A DNA stretch of 64,000 bases, from positions 67,001 to 131,000 of the forward strand of contig NC_092680.1 in the NCBI RefSeq assembly GCF_964355755.1. Reading direction: 5' to 3'. The stretch is from Antedon mediterranea (lineage: Eukaryota > Echinodermata > Crinoidea > Comatulida > Antedonidae). A model generated the notes under the pieces. It worked only from the letters and a program-made list of their open reading frames with translations. It did not search any database and was not told the origin of the DNA. Positions 12,701-42,206 of the stretch are shown here, in pieces; positions within the stretch are counted from its first letter, which is position 1; every line of letters begins with the position of its first letter. The position numbers were made by a program, and so were the translations under genes.

Positions 12701-15700
12701 AATAATCCAGCAGACAGGTCATCGAAAAATCTTGTTTAACAACGTCGTACACTAAATTACCAAACGCGTTTTTACCGAATTCAAGGAAATGGTATAGTCC
12801 AGAATACACGTGCCGAAGGCTAAACAGAGAGAAAGGGGTCGGTGTGTCCGTCCGTGTTTTGAATTCTTATAAATATGGGTACTAACAAAAAAGCTTCAGA
12901 AATCGAAACTCGGAAAATAACTATAATTTATATTCTACTACATAATGTAATTGGCTTGATTTTTACCGTGGTTAACACTCTGTGTATGAATAGTTGTAGG
13001 TAAGGCCTACAAACAAATTTTTTTTGTATCATGTTTTCTTCGTCGGCTGCTAGCTAAGTAAGGCTGAGTAGCTTGCTGTTGTAAGGGTTTTTATACCTGT
13101 TCCGGGCCTTACTTGGTTGGCTTCACATGCCTTTTTATCGCCGCTTATTTGAAACTAAACGAAACATTCAACACAGGACGGAAACTATAAAAGCTGAACA
13201 TCGTACCTATTTATTATTTATATGGATCGTAAATACACGTAATATTTGTATGAAATACAAAAAGATGTATTGTAGACAGTCCTACGTACTACTACTACTC
13301 CGCGATCTGATGAATAGGGGGAAATCCCAAAACACTCAACCGGAAACAAGCTATTTTTAAATTTTGGCCTAGTTATTAAAATATTTTTTAATTTTGGCCT
13401 TGGTGCCCCTTTGATTTAAAACAAATGGCCTTGGTGCCCTCCCATTTGGCCTTGGTGCCCCTAAAATCAATGAAAACCGGAGGCCAAATGGCCTTGCCCC
13501 TAAAATCCCCAAATTCGAGGCCTGATATAGAAACAGACGAGAGTGATTATACTATACTTAAGGATGCATGCACACATATAGAAACAGTAGAGAGTGATTA
13601 TACTATACTTAAGGATGCATGCAGACATATAGAAACAGTAGAGAGTGATTATACTATACTTAAGGATGCATGCAGACATATAGAAACAGTAGAGAGTGAT
13701 TATACTATACTTAAGGATGCATGCAGACATATAGAAACAGACGAGAGTGATTATACTATACTTAAGGATGCATGCAGACATATAGAAACAGTAGAGAGTG
13801 ATTATACTATACTTAAGGATGCATGCAGACATATAGAAACAGACGAGAGTGATTATACTATACTTAAGGATGCATGCAGACATATAGAAACAGACGAGAG
13901 TGATTATACTATACTTAAGGATGCATGCAGACATATAGAAACAGTAGAGAGTGATTATACTATACTTAAGGATGCATGCACACATATAGAAACAGTAGAG
14001 AGTGATTATACTATACTTAAGGATGCATGCACACATATAGAAACAGTAGAGAGTGATTATACTATACTTAAGGATGCATGCAGACATATAGAAACAGACG
14101 AGAGTGATTATACTATACTTAAGGATGCATGCAGACATATAGAAACAGTAGAGAGTGATTATACTATACTTAAGGATGCATGCAGACATATAGAAACAGT
14201 AGAGAGTGATTATACTATACTTAAGGATGCATGCAGACATATAGAAACAGTAGAGAGTGATTATACTATACTTAAGGATGCATGCAGACATATAGAAACA
14301 ATAGAGAGTGATTATACTATACTTAAGGATGCATGCAGACAAATAGAAACAGACGAGAGTGATTATACTATACTTAAGGATGCATGCAGACATATAGAAA
14401 CAATAGAGAGTGATTATACTATACTTAAGGATGCATGCAGACACAACAAATACCATAAAGCTCCTAATGACATTACTGGAAAAGCTATTCTAAAAGTCGA
14501 TTTATAATAACCCACTACTCTAATAGTAGCCCATGGGGGTTATTATTAGAATGACAAAATAATAGTGAAATGTTTGCGAACAATTGGATATTGATCTCGT
14601 CAAGATTCTTGGGATTGAATAATGACGGTAAAAAAGACATACCTCCATGGTATTTATCATGATTTCAGTCTAGGAACCCTAACTTAGTATACAAAAATGA
14701 TTTAAAAGACATACCTCCATGGTATTTATCATGATTTCAGTCTAGGAACCCTAACTTAGTATACAAAAATGATTTAAAAGACATACCTCCATGGTATTTA
14801 TCATGATTTCAGTCTAGGAACCCTTACTTAGTACTATACAAAAATGATTTAAATGACATACCTCCATGGTATTTATCATGATTTCAGTCTAGGAACCCTA
14901 ACTTAGTATACAAAAATGATTTAAAAGACATACCTCCATGGTATTTATCATGATTTCAGTCTAGGAACCCTAACTTAGTATACAAAAATGATTTAAATGA
15001 CATACCTCCATGGTATTTATCATGATTTCAGTCTAGGAACCCTAACTTAGTACAGTATACAAAAATGATTTAAAAGACATACCTCCATGGTATTTATCAT
15101 GATTTCAGTCTAGGAACCCTAACTTAGTATACAAAAATGATTTAAAAGACATACCTCCATGGTATTTATCATGATTTCAGTCTAGGAACCCTAACTTAGT
15201 ATACAAAAATGATTTAAATGACATACCTCCATGGTATAAATCATGATTTCAGTCTAGGAACCCTAACTTAGTATACAAAAATGATTTAAAAGACATACCT
15301 CCATGGTATTTATCATGATTTCAGTCTAGGAACCCTAACTTAGTATACAAAAATGATTTAAATGTTAGTGTATACCTGCCAACTTTTTCAGTGGCCAATG
15401 CGCAAGACATTAAATTAAAATTGTATATAGCACCATCTATATTATTTTAATTCAAAATATTCACGAAATACGCACTCTATGTTTAATTTTTCAAAGAATT
15501 GGGTTGGCTTTCCTGTACTACATCAACCATAAAATACAAATGAACATAGGCCGGAGGCTATGCTCAAATTAATTATTAATGTGCAGGCCTAGGCTCTTTT
15601 TCCTTCAAAATAGGAAAGTTTAATTTCAAAATAATGTTTTTTCTGAAAATTTTTATGGAGGATGCGCGAGAAATACAAAATCAACCCTCATGCGTGAAAC

Positions 15701-16537
15701 TCACACATTATGCATGACATTTGATAAGTATATTAGTTAGTGTACAATATTATGTTCTAAGTAGGCTGGGAGCTCAAGAAAAACAGAATGTTGAAGATAA
15801 ACTTTTACATTTTCATCATGTTTCTTCCAAGAGTCCCATTGTTTTGGGTTTGACTTATCAGAATGATCGCTATAATTCTGGGTTGTCGAATTTAATACCA
15901 CTGCTGGCTGTTGTTGTTGTACTGCTACTGGCCTACAATTCACACTTGGTATTTTTCCGAAAGCAATATCTCTTATCTGTAGAAATAAGACAAATATTTA
16001 CGACATTTTTAAAATATAAAAATAACAAAGCCACAATTCATGATGGTGGTTCATGATTGAACTAGGCAAGGGTGGGAGAATTTTGAAAATTAAAATGCAA
16101 ACGGTGTGTTCAGCACTAATATATTAATTATATAATATTTAGTAAGAACTCAGCTTCTTCTATTTCAAAATCCTAGGCCTAGATCCACCGCTGCTAAGAA
16201 TAGGTAAGCTACGCCTCTACAGTAGTTCCTTTTACATTGGGAGCTGCATGTGGGGGATCAACACACCAAGTAGCCTACCAACAGCTAGGCCCGGAGAAGG
16301 AGATACTTGCTGCCTGCGTGGCCAGCTTGGATAGCATGCCAGCGTTGGATGCCTTAAGAGAACCGCACTTACTTCGGCCTTCTCTTGTCTTTTCTTTTTA
16401 CGCCTGGCACGTTTTTTATGATTAACATTCTGATTGTCCCCTGCATTTGCATGTTGTTCTATTTTATCTGTTTGTTCTTCACTGTCTGACAAACTTTCAA
16501 TTTGTAAGCACGTGAAGGAATTAAATTTCGTTGACAT
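3762..16537 (-). CDS. GKAP1: G kinase-anchoring protein 1 (GKAP1), complete, 9 exons
   Basis: The exons are 16537-16373, 15976-15809, 9868-9791, 8863-8711, 8275-8180, 6516-6415, 5939-5876, 5415-5345 and 3854-3762. All introns are GT-AG, the phases match throughout, and the total is 990 nt (329 residues plus stop), against about 366 in vertebrates. Recognisable family blocks in order are an acidic SDSEEQ near residue 18, the basic KKRARRKKKR, IRDIAFGKIP, QWDSWKKHDEN, LQEALLQSQLEFE, MTLKEFQ, EMKDKADVLKQVEEL and the C-terminal coiled coil LEQERSKVSSLQSEIKKL. The known role of the family is to bind cGMP-dependent protein kinase I at the Golgi; in mammals it also modulates insulin signalling. The start ATG is the only one ahead of the SDSE block. 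Introns 2, 3 and 5 are swollen by minisatellites, and intron 2 also carries a hAT-like element. Identity rests on remembered family motifs. Confidence 0.88.
3979..4036. repeat. Short two-copy repeat in GKAP1 intron 8
   Basis: TTTAATGCTGTCGGAGTGCA and TTTAATGCCGTCAGAGTGCA follow each other with a spacing of about 35 bp, each followed by CAGCGT. This is a small tandem duplication with three or four differences. Confidence 0.6.
4377..5113. repeat. Composite minisatellite in GKAP1 intron 8
   Basis: Two related unit types are interspersed. One of about 59 bp contains TAGGGCCTACAGTAATAGTA then AAGCCTAAATAATAAATGC. A shorter one of about 40 bp contains GGGCCTAGTAGTAAGGAAAT. Both share ATTGATTGT(CTT)GT and are cut by the palindromic core AGGGCCTA. 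The order alternates, so longer composite units have been duplicated as blocks. Confidence 0.9.
6610..7870. repeat. 47-bp minisatellite, about 26 copies, GKAP1 intron 5
   Basis: The unit reads TTATTATTTATTACATTGTA, then GCACCAAAGGGCCTTATG and TTGCAATGC. Copies differ mainly at CACC versus CAGC after GTAG, at CAATG versus CACTG, and by a loss of TAT in two copies. The same variant combinations recur in blocks, which suggests block duplication. It is followed by an unrelated 40-bp unit repeated three times. Confidence 0.92.
7930..8055. repeat. 40-bp tandem repeat, 3 copies
   Basis: The unit, CCTGGAGTTTAATGATCATA then CCCTATCATCGCAAGTTTAA, is repeated three times without differences. It lies directly downstream of the 47-bp array, about 125 bp from GKAP1 exon 5. 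Confidence 0.88.
9073..9413. repeat. 51-bp minisatellite, nearly 7 identical copies, GKAP1 intron 3
   Basis: The unit starts AAGAAATTGGTGGCCACTGC and ends AAATATGCATATT. Because 51 is divisible by three and the unit lacks stops in one plus-strand frame, the array forms a spurious open frame with the 17-residue period KKLVATALVFCYLNMHI. The copies look identical, which implies recent expansion or homogenisation. Confidence 0.92.
9938..11828. repeat. 51-bp minisatellite, 37 monomers with 17-monomer higher-order unit
   Basis: The monomer starts ATAGAAACAGTAGAGAGTGA and ends GGATGCATGCAGACAT. Variants are GTAGAG, GACGAG or ATAGAG after AAACA; GCAGAC or GCACAC; and one ACAAAT. The order of variants repeats exactly with a period of 867 bp (17 monomers). 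For example, the ACAAAT variant lies at 10494 and again at 11361, and the first ATAGAG variant at 10351 recurs at 11218. The array lies about 70 bp from GKAP1 exon 3, in intron 2. The minus strand is open for 674 codons (9869-11893) and the plus strand is also open. This is a by-product of the 51-bp period, not a gene. Confidence 0.93.
11829..13524. mobile_element. Non-autonomous hAT-like DNA transposon inserted in the 51-bp minisatellite
   Basis: The element starts CAGGCCTCGAATTT and ends with the exact reverse complement of those 14 bases. It is flanked on both sides by ATATAG (11823-11828 and 13525-13530). Removing the element and one ATATAG restores the minisatellite in perfect register, so the target duplication is 6 bp. 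Near each end, copies of a GGTGCCC-type motif recur (four or more GGCCTTGGTGCCC-like copies at 13397-13500, and looser ones at 11875-11960), as expected for subterminal transposase-binding repeats of hAT elements. No transposase-sized frame is present; the interior (12400-12570) holds two diverged copies of a block containing ACGCACCCTCTGA. hAT is inferred from the CAGG terminus; its usual duplication is 8 bp, so another family is possible. Confidence 0.75.
13525..14445. repeat. Continuation of the 51-bp minisatellite, 18 monomers
   Basis: This is the same monomer and variant set as 9938-11828, separated only by the transposon. Together they make about 55 monomers. The plus-strand frame (360 codons with period IETVESDYTILKDACRH) and the minus-strand frame (318 codons) are both open by periodicity and are not proteins. 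Confidence 0.93.
14636..15365 (-). repeat. 72-bp minisatellite, 10 copies, each with a possible micro-exon for GKAP1
   Basis: On the minus strand (GKAP1 sense) each unit reads TACTAAG (branch-site-like), TTAGGGTTCCTAG (acceptor), then 27 nt translating as TEIMINTME, then a GTATGT donor. In the first plus-strand copy the 27 nt are 14643-14669. The 27 nt would insert nine residues in phase 0 between HDEN of exon 2 and LTED of exon 3, with no stop. The copies differ by A/T changes and small insertions. Vertebrate GKAP1 as I remember it has no such segment, so the exon is hypothetical; the tandem repeat itself is certain. Confidence 0.9.
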
Positions 16538-16680
16538 TATTAATAATTAGAGCAGCACAAAGCTCAAAAAGTTGTTTATTTTTATCGATCTCCAAAACTC
16601 GTTTTTTGTTCGAATTAAATAGAGGGCGTTTTAGTCCATGGGCTGGAGGCGGGGGGTTACCGTACCGTATAAATTTCAAC
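16538..16680 (-). promoter_or_regulatory. Probable GKAP1 promoter region
   Basis: This is the sequence just upstream of the GKAP1 start codon. It contains a GC-rich stretch GGAGGCGGGGGGTT near 16645-16658, resembling a GC box, in otherwise AT-rich DNA. No defined TATA element on the minus strand is obvious. Assignment is by position only. Confidence 0.25.
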
Positions 16681-17039
16681 ATAGTATCTACAATTTTCAA
16701 TATGTTTTATCTTAATTGTGTTTTACTTGTGCTTACTGACATATTGAATAAAAAAATATCTGTTAACAAGATTAAAATTGCAGTTCATTATACACAAATT
16801 ATCATTTTTTATTCTTAAAAATTGCAATAAAAATACATTTTTTGGGGTAGGGTGTAACATTAATAGCAATAACCCAAAAATCAAACATCTAATTAGTATG
16901 ATCTTGGTGTCGTTGTGTAGCATTCGTATTTTTTAACCATATAGAATTTTAATAAAATTAATTGAACCATGTTTATGGTCAGTAGAGGTCAAAAAGGTCA
17001 CTGACCTTTTGCAAAATTGCAAATATTTGCCATAATGAG

Positions 17040-17180
17040 ATACATTTCAATATCAAATCTCCAATTATAATAATAATAATAATAACAATAATAATAATAT
17101 CCTGGATTTATGTAGCGCCTAATGTTGTGAAACCTCTAAGCGCTGAACATTATTAAACCTCTAAGCGCTGAACATTATTA
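17040..17180. repeat. AAT microsatellite and dispersed repeat fragment
   Basis: An imperfect (AAT)n run at 17068-17100 is followed by TTATGTAGCGCCTAATGTTG and by two adjacent copies of AACCTCTAAGCGCTGAACAT. I have the impression that the segment containing GTAGCGCC and CTAAGCGCT is a dispersed repeat of marine invertebrates, but I cannot name it. Confidence 0.45.
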
Positions 17181-17467
17181 ACCCAGTCATTTTTTCCTGA
17201 ATGAAAATTGCACCTTTCAAATTCAAAAACAATGTTTTATGGCATTCGTCTTTCCATTAAATAGAATACCATAAAACATTTAGTACCCTTGGGTGGGCTT
17301 TTTTTCAACGGATAGGCTTCTTTTCACATGGAGTTTTCGAGATTACTTTTGCAAACTAAAAGAGGGGAGCTGCTAGGTTCCCGGCCGAAAAATGGCACTT
17401 TACATGATTTGAAATTTAATTATATGTAACAAAGTATAATAAGACTCCTCTCCAGGAGGACAACATA

Positions 17468-18178
17468 AATAGAGCTTGTTTCTGGCCCAACCATGGTCGG
17501 GGCTGAGTTGGTATGTAGGCCTCCCTCTACAGTGGCACCCATTTGCATAACAACAGAAATAGAGCTTGTCCCTGGCCCAACCATAGTCGGGGCTGAGTTG
17601 GTATGTAGGCCTCCCTCTACAGTGGCACCCATTTGCATAACAACAGAAATAGAGCTTGTCCCTGGCCCAACCATAGTCGGGGCTGAGTTGGTATATACCC
17701 TCTACAGTTGCGCCCCACTTGCATAACAACAGAAATAGAGCTTGTTTCTGGCTCGACTCAACCATGGTCGGGGCTGAGTTGGTATACACCCTCTACAGTT
17801 GCGCCCCACTTGCATAACAACAGAAATAGAGCTTGTTTCTGGCTCGACTCAACCATGGTCGGGGCTGAGTTGGTATACACCCTCTACAGTTGCGCCCCAC
17901 TTGCATAACAACAGAAATAGAGCTTGTTTCTGGCTCGACTCAACCATAGTCGGGGCTGAGTTGGTATACACCCTCTACAGTTGCGCCCACTTGCATAACA
18001 ACAGAAATAGAGCTTGTTTCTGGCTCGACTCAACCATGGTCGGGGCTGAGTTGGTATACACCCTCTACAGTTGCGCCCCACTTGCATAACAACAGAAATA
18101 GAGCTTGTCCCTGGCCCAAACATGGTCTGGGCTGAGTTGGTATATACCCTCTACAGTTACGCCCCACTTGCATAACAA
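17468..18178. repeat. Minisatellite with 83-91-bp units, about 8 copies
   Basis: The unit contains AACAACAGAAATAGAGCTTG, TTTCTGGCTCGACTCAACCA, then GTCGGGGCTGAGTTGGTA and CCCTCTACAGTTGCGCCC. Early copies are shorter (CCCTGGCCCAACC, and AGGCCTCCCTCTACAG). It lies in the intergenic region between GKAP1 and the receptor kinase. Confidence 0.92.
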
Positions 18179-18414
18179 CCTGGATGATCCCCTGCCAATT
18201 GCCACAATTCATGTAGATTACACATTTAATAAATAAAAATAAGTAATTATTTTAGATCTGTAGCCTACATAACTCAGTTATTACCGTCACTTCCGGGAAT
18301 AAACTGGGGTTGTTTTTTTTTAAGTTTTTCAAAATCGTGGAAACTGTTTAAAAAAATTGTATTTCTGCGATTTCATGTTTTCATGAATAAATCAATTCAT
18401 CGAATTAAGTTTCG

Positions 18415-19612
18415 CAAACTTACGATACTACTGTATTGTATAACGTACGATACTACTGTATTGTATAACGTACGATACTACTGTATTGTATAACGTACGG
18501 TAATACTGTATTGTATAACGTACGATACTACTGTATTGTATAACGTACGATACTACTGTATTGTATAACGTACGATACTACTGTATTGTATAACGTACGA
18601 TATTACTGTATTGTATAACGTACGATATTACTGTATTGTATAACGTACGATACTACTGTATTGTATAACGTACGATACTACTGTATTGTATAACGTACGA
18701 TACTACTGTATTGTATAACGTACGATACTACTGTATTGTATAACGTACGATACTACTGTATTGTATAACGTACGATATTACTGTATTGTATAACATACGA
18801 TACTACTGTATCGTATAACGTACGATAATAACATACGATACTACTGTATTGACGTACGATACTACTGTATTGTATAACGTATGATACTACTGTATTGTAT
18901 AACGACGTACGATACTACTCTATTGTATAACGTACGATAATACAGTATTGTATAACGTACGATACTACTGTATTGTATAACGTACGATACTACTGTATTG
19001 TATAACGTACGATACTACTGTATTGTATAACGTACGATACTACTGTATTGTATAACGTACGATACTACTGTATTGTATAACGTACGATACTACTGTATTG
19101 TATAACGTACGATAATACTGTATTGTATAACGTACGATAATACTGTATTGTATAACGTACGATACTACTGTATTGTATAACGTACGATACTACTGTACGT
19201 ATTGTATAACGTACGATAATACTATATTGTATAACGTACGATAATACTATATTGTATAACGTACGATACTACTGTATTGTATAACGTACGATACTACTGT
19301 ATTGTATAACGTACGATACTACTGTATTGTATAACGTACGATACTACTGTATTGTATAACGTACGATAATACTGTATTGTATAACGTACGATAATACTGT
19401 ATTGTATAACGTACGATACTACTGTATTGTATAACGTACGATACTACTGTATTGTATAACGTACGATAATACTATATTGTATAACGTACGATACTACTGT
19501 ATTGTATAACGTACAATATTACTGTATTCTATAACGTACGATAATACTGTATTGTATAACGTACGATAATACTGTATTGTATAACGTACGATAATACTGT
19601 ATTGTATAACCT
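18415..19612. repeat. 25-bp minisatellite, about 47 copies, with two CpG per unit
   Basis: The unit TACGATACTACTGTATTGTA plus TAACG carries the palindrome CGTACG across the unit junction. Variants are ACTAC, AATAC and ATTAC. Each unit contributes two CpG sites, so this 1.2-kb block holds far more CpG than the AT-rich DNA around it. It lies about 0.9 kb upstream of the receptor kinase start codon. Confidence 0.93.
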
Positions 19613-20469
19613 TTATGGTTAGGAAACCATTCGATTGTTATTTTGGTTGAAATAAATGTCGATCCTTAATTTTTTTTTTTACATCTAGGGGGTTAAATAT
19701 AATGTTGTTTTTATTTGTCTTGGTTACAAAGTTCCCGTTAGATAATTTCGGGCGTTGAAGTTGGCGGTGTATGGACATCGACCGCTGCAATTGTTGTGAC
19801 AGGAAATAATATGTGTTCTCGGATGAAGAAGGATTTCCCGTTAGGCCTCTCCACCAATAATACGTGCACGTTCGCAAATGGTTTTTTGTGTTTCATTCTG
19901 CAGGTCTGGTATTAAAAGGTAAGAGATTTCATTTGTTTGCGCATGTGTGTTGCTAAAATAGGCCCTATTCATAATTGTTTTCATAATATCGATCAAAAAA
20001 GAGTTTCAGTTTGGTGGTCGCCGTTGACCAGATCTATCTACCAATAAATCTGTTATTATGGAAAATAGTTAATTCGACGCTCTTGTAGATTAGGTTTGGT
20101 ATCTTGATGCCGGGCGATGACGATATTAAAGTAAAGTTATTTTGTGATAAACATAATTTGTATAAAAGACAAACATTCTCTATTGCTGAAGCAGTTTGAA
20201 AAATAAGTAATGATTATAATATAGTCATGACAGAACTATACTGTATAGTTGTCCATAAATGAAATATTGTTAAGGCAATAAAGACATGGCATGTGGGCGC
20301 CGTGATTATTAGTCATGACGTCCGTTAGCGTGGTTACCGCTACCACCGGATCTTCGGCCACCGGGCCAAATAATTCTGAGGAGCGCTATACAAACGGGTT
20401 ATTCAGATTAATTAATACTTTTATGAGATATATTTTGTTATTTTTTTATAGTGTTCGTCAAGATTTAAA

Positions 20470-39913
<19,444 letters not shown>

Positions 39914-39938
39914 ACGACAGAATGTATATAATAATGTC

Positions 39939-39944
39939 AATAAA
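39939..39944 (+). terminator. Poly(A) signal of the receptor kinase
   Basis: AATAAA lies 26 bases after the TGA stop of the receptor frame. It is the first canonical signal downstream, implying a very short 3' UTR. Confidence 0.55.
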
Positions 39945-40149
39945 GCTGAGATGTCTGATTGTAAACAAACGTGTGCACCTTTGGTATTGGTAGGCCGTCA
40001 CTCATTCTCAAATTATATGATGCTGCATGATTTTTTTAGACAGGAATGAACATTATAGACATCTTGTTACACTAATTCTCGCTGTTACAATTGTATCTGG
40101 AATCACTATGTTGTATGCCGCTTTCTTTTAAATATGGAGGGACCAGCTG

Positions 40150-40177
40150 CAAAAAAAAAAAAAAAAAAAAAAAAAAG
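40150..40177. repeat. Poly(A) run
   Basis: About 26 consecutive A bases. This could be a genomic homopolymer or the tail of an inserted transcript; no target duplication is evident. Confidence 0.9.
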
Positions 40178-41448
40178 AACACCTTATTTATAGAAATTCG
40201 GATTGTCTTGCCATCAGATTGATAATCTATTTTTAATATTAAATTTGGTTATTTATTAATTTTTTTAACATTTTACTTCAATTCACAATCAATAGGAGCT
40301 TTTGATTTACAGACTGGAATACATAAAACACAAGACAAAGGAACATCGACAAGGTCCACAAGAACCAATTACAAACATTTCTTAATTTTAATAAGTTAAT
40401 AAGTAAATCCGTTTAGAACAGCGAACATGTAACATGAGTTGCCCCCGAAAAGGTCAACTAATAATTAAGGAATTTCATTATTTAAGGTAAGGTGGATCAC
40501 AGTAGTGGCATCAAATACATAATAAATAAGCCAAATAATAATTAAGGAATGTCATTATTGAGGGTAAGGTGACACGGTAGTGGCATCAAATACACAATAA
40601 AATGTTAACTATTGTTTACTGTGTTTATGTGGTGTTGTGTATAAAAGCAAGCATTGCGAATATGCAGGGAGGTAATATATAAATAAGTTAAAAATCAAAT
40701 GCCCTAAGTAGGCCTATACCTTGTCGAACACCAAATGTTACTATTAGCCAGCCAGAAAATGCACCTTCTATAGTTACCAGTTGCTCTCTATCATTATACT
40801 AAGATTAGAAAGATTATCAGATACACCAAACTTCTTAAATTAAGTAATAATAAGTAGGCCTAATTGGTAACTATGGTATTATATAGCATCACACTATGAT
40901 CGACAATTAATAGATGTGTAACAATGAGAGAGACTAAGTTAGTAGTACAAGAACGTTTCGGGGTAAAACCATGCTGATTAAATCTCAACAAAACGAAATT
41001 ATAAAATACAAACAGCGCGAGCACGCAAAACCTGATAGTTATGATAACGTTAACATTTCAACTATCCAGAGGTCGAGCGACTTCCAACATTTTAGGTGGG
41101 GAACTCGACTTCATATGCCTAAGGCCTAGATCCAATTTCGAGTTTGTCCTAGACATCAGCATCTTTACAATGTTCTATTGATTTCATCAGTCAATTAACC
41201 CCATTTAAGAACGGAGAAAAACTAACTGTTTAAAACATATTTATTCTGGGACGGTGCGGCCATAACACAGCTAGTACTGGAGACTTCATATTTAATTTCA
41301 TATTTCAATGAAGAGGTGCACTTTCCGGGGACAAGCTCTATTGTCCTGGTGAGTCTTAGTTTGTTTCATATAATTTCAAATCATGTAAAGTTTTTTCGAC
41401 CGGGAACCTAGCAGCTCTATTTTTCAAAATTGTCTTTGCTCATCCCAA

Positions 41449-42206
41449 AGTAGGGCCTACTCTCAGTTCTAGATAGATTGGGTTCGAATCTTTTACGGAT
41501 ACTTTTTTTTAAATTTAAAATAATGAATATTTTTTATTATTTATTTTAAGAGACATTTAAAGGGTGGAAAAAGGATTTACTAAAATGCCAGGTATTTTGA
41601 TAAATAGCAGTTTTTAAAGTCTTCACTCGCTTTGATGTTACGCTAGGCCTAGGCAGCCAAGCACCAAGCAACACGTACCTGCGCTTCGCTCAAATTTACC
41701 GCAGTCATATTTTGGACGGTGCCCCCAATATTTCGTTGCCATGCGAAACAGATTTTTACTGGCTTACGAAAAACGAATACGTGTATCCGTTTTCGTTATC
41801 GTATTCGTAAGTTTGCGAAAACTCCCTTAATAGTCTATGTATACGTGTATTACGTAATTCATCATTACGTCATAAATATCATGGGCTTCTTTTCGAGGTT
41901 TTATGATAGTCTATTTAATGGGAAAAAAGAATGCATAACAACTTTGTTTCTGATTTTTTTTTAAAAAAAGGTTCAATCTTGTTTAGGCCTAGGCCTGACA
42001 TTTTCAACCCTTTAAATGTCTCTTAAAATTAAAAATCTCATACAAAAAATATCCGTAGAGGTTCGAACCAAATCTATCTAGAACTGAGAGTAGGCCTACT
42101 CAAAACTGAGCATTACCCGTTATGCCACAAAGTACATGACTTAACAGCTGATAATAGTCTATTTATACGTGTATTACGTAATTCATAATTACGTCATAAA
42201 TATCAT
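41449..42206. repeat. Composite inverted and direct repeat, possible foldback element
   Basis: The stretch at 41449-41572 (CTCAGTTCTAGATAGATTGG..., then GAGACATTTAAAGGGT) recurs as an imperfect inverted copy at 41996-42110. In addition a 54-bp direct repeat (AATAGTCTATGTATACGTGT...) occurs at 41829-41882 and 42153-42206 with two differences. This looks like a rearranged or nested miniature element. Confidence 0.7.

Larger units (their letters stand above)
16681..20469. other. Intergenic region between divergent genes GKAP1 and the receptor kinase
   Basis: No coding exon was found. Apart from the repeats listed separately, 19613-20469 is single-copy-looking sequence. A pyrimidine tract with AG at about 20450 (TTTTTTTATAG) just before the receptor's start codon suggests that the 5' UTR is spliced, with a non-coding first exon upstream that I cannot place. 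GC content rises at 20290-20390. Confidence 0.4.

Noticed and set aside
9938-14445. CRISPR-like array
   Set aside because: Units are tandem without unique spacers, in a eukaryotic intron.
13425-14507. 360-codon plus-strand open frame
   Set aside because: Same 51-bp array plus the end of the hAT-like element; no start context or domain.
17400-18212. Several overlapping short frames on both strands
   Set aside because: Frames of the 83-91-bp minisatellite; no start, domain or conservation argument.
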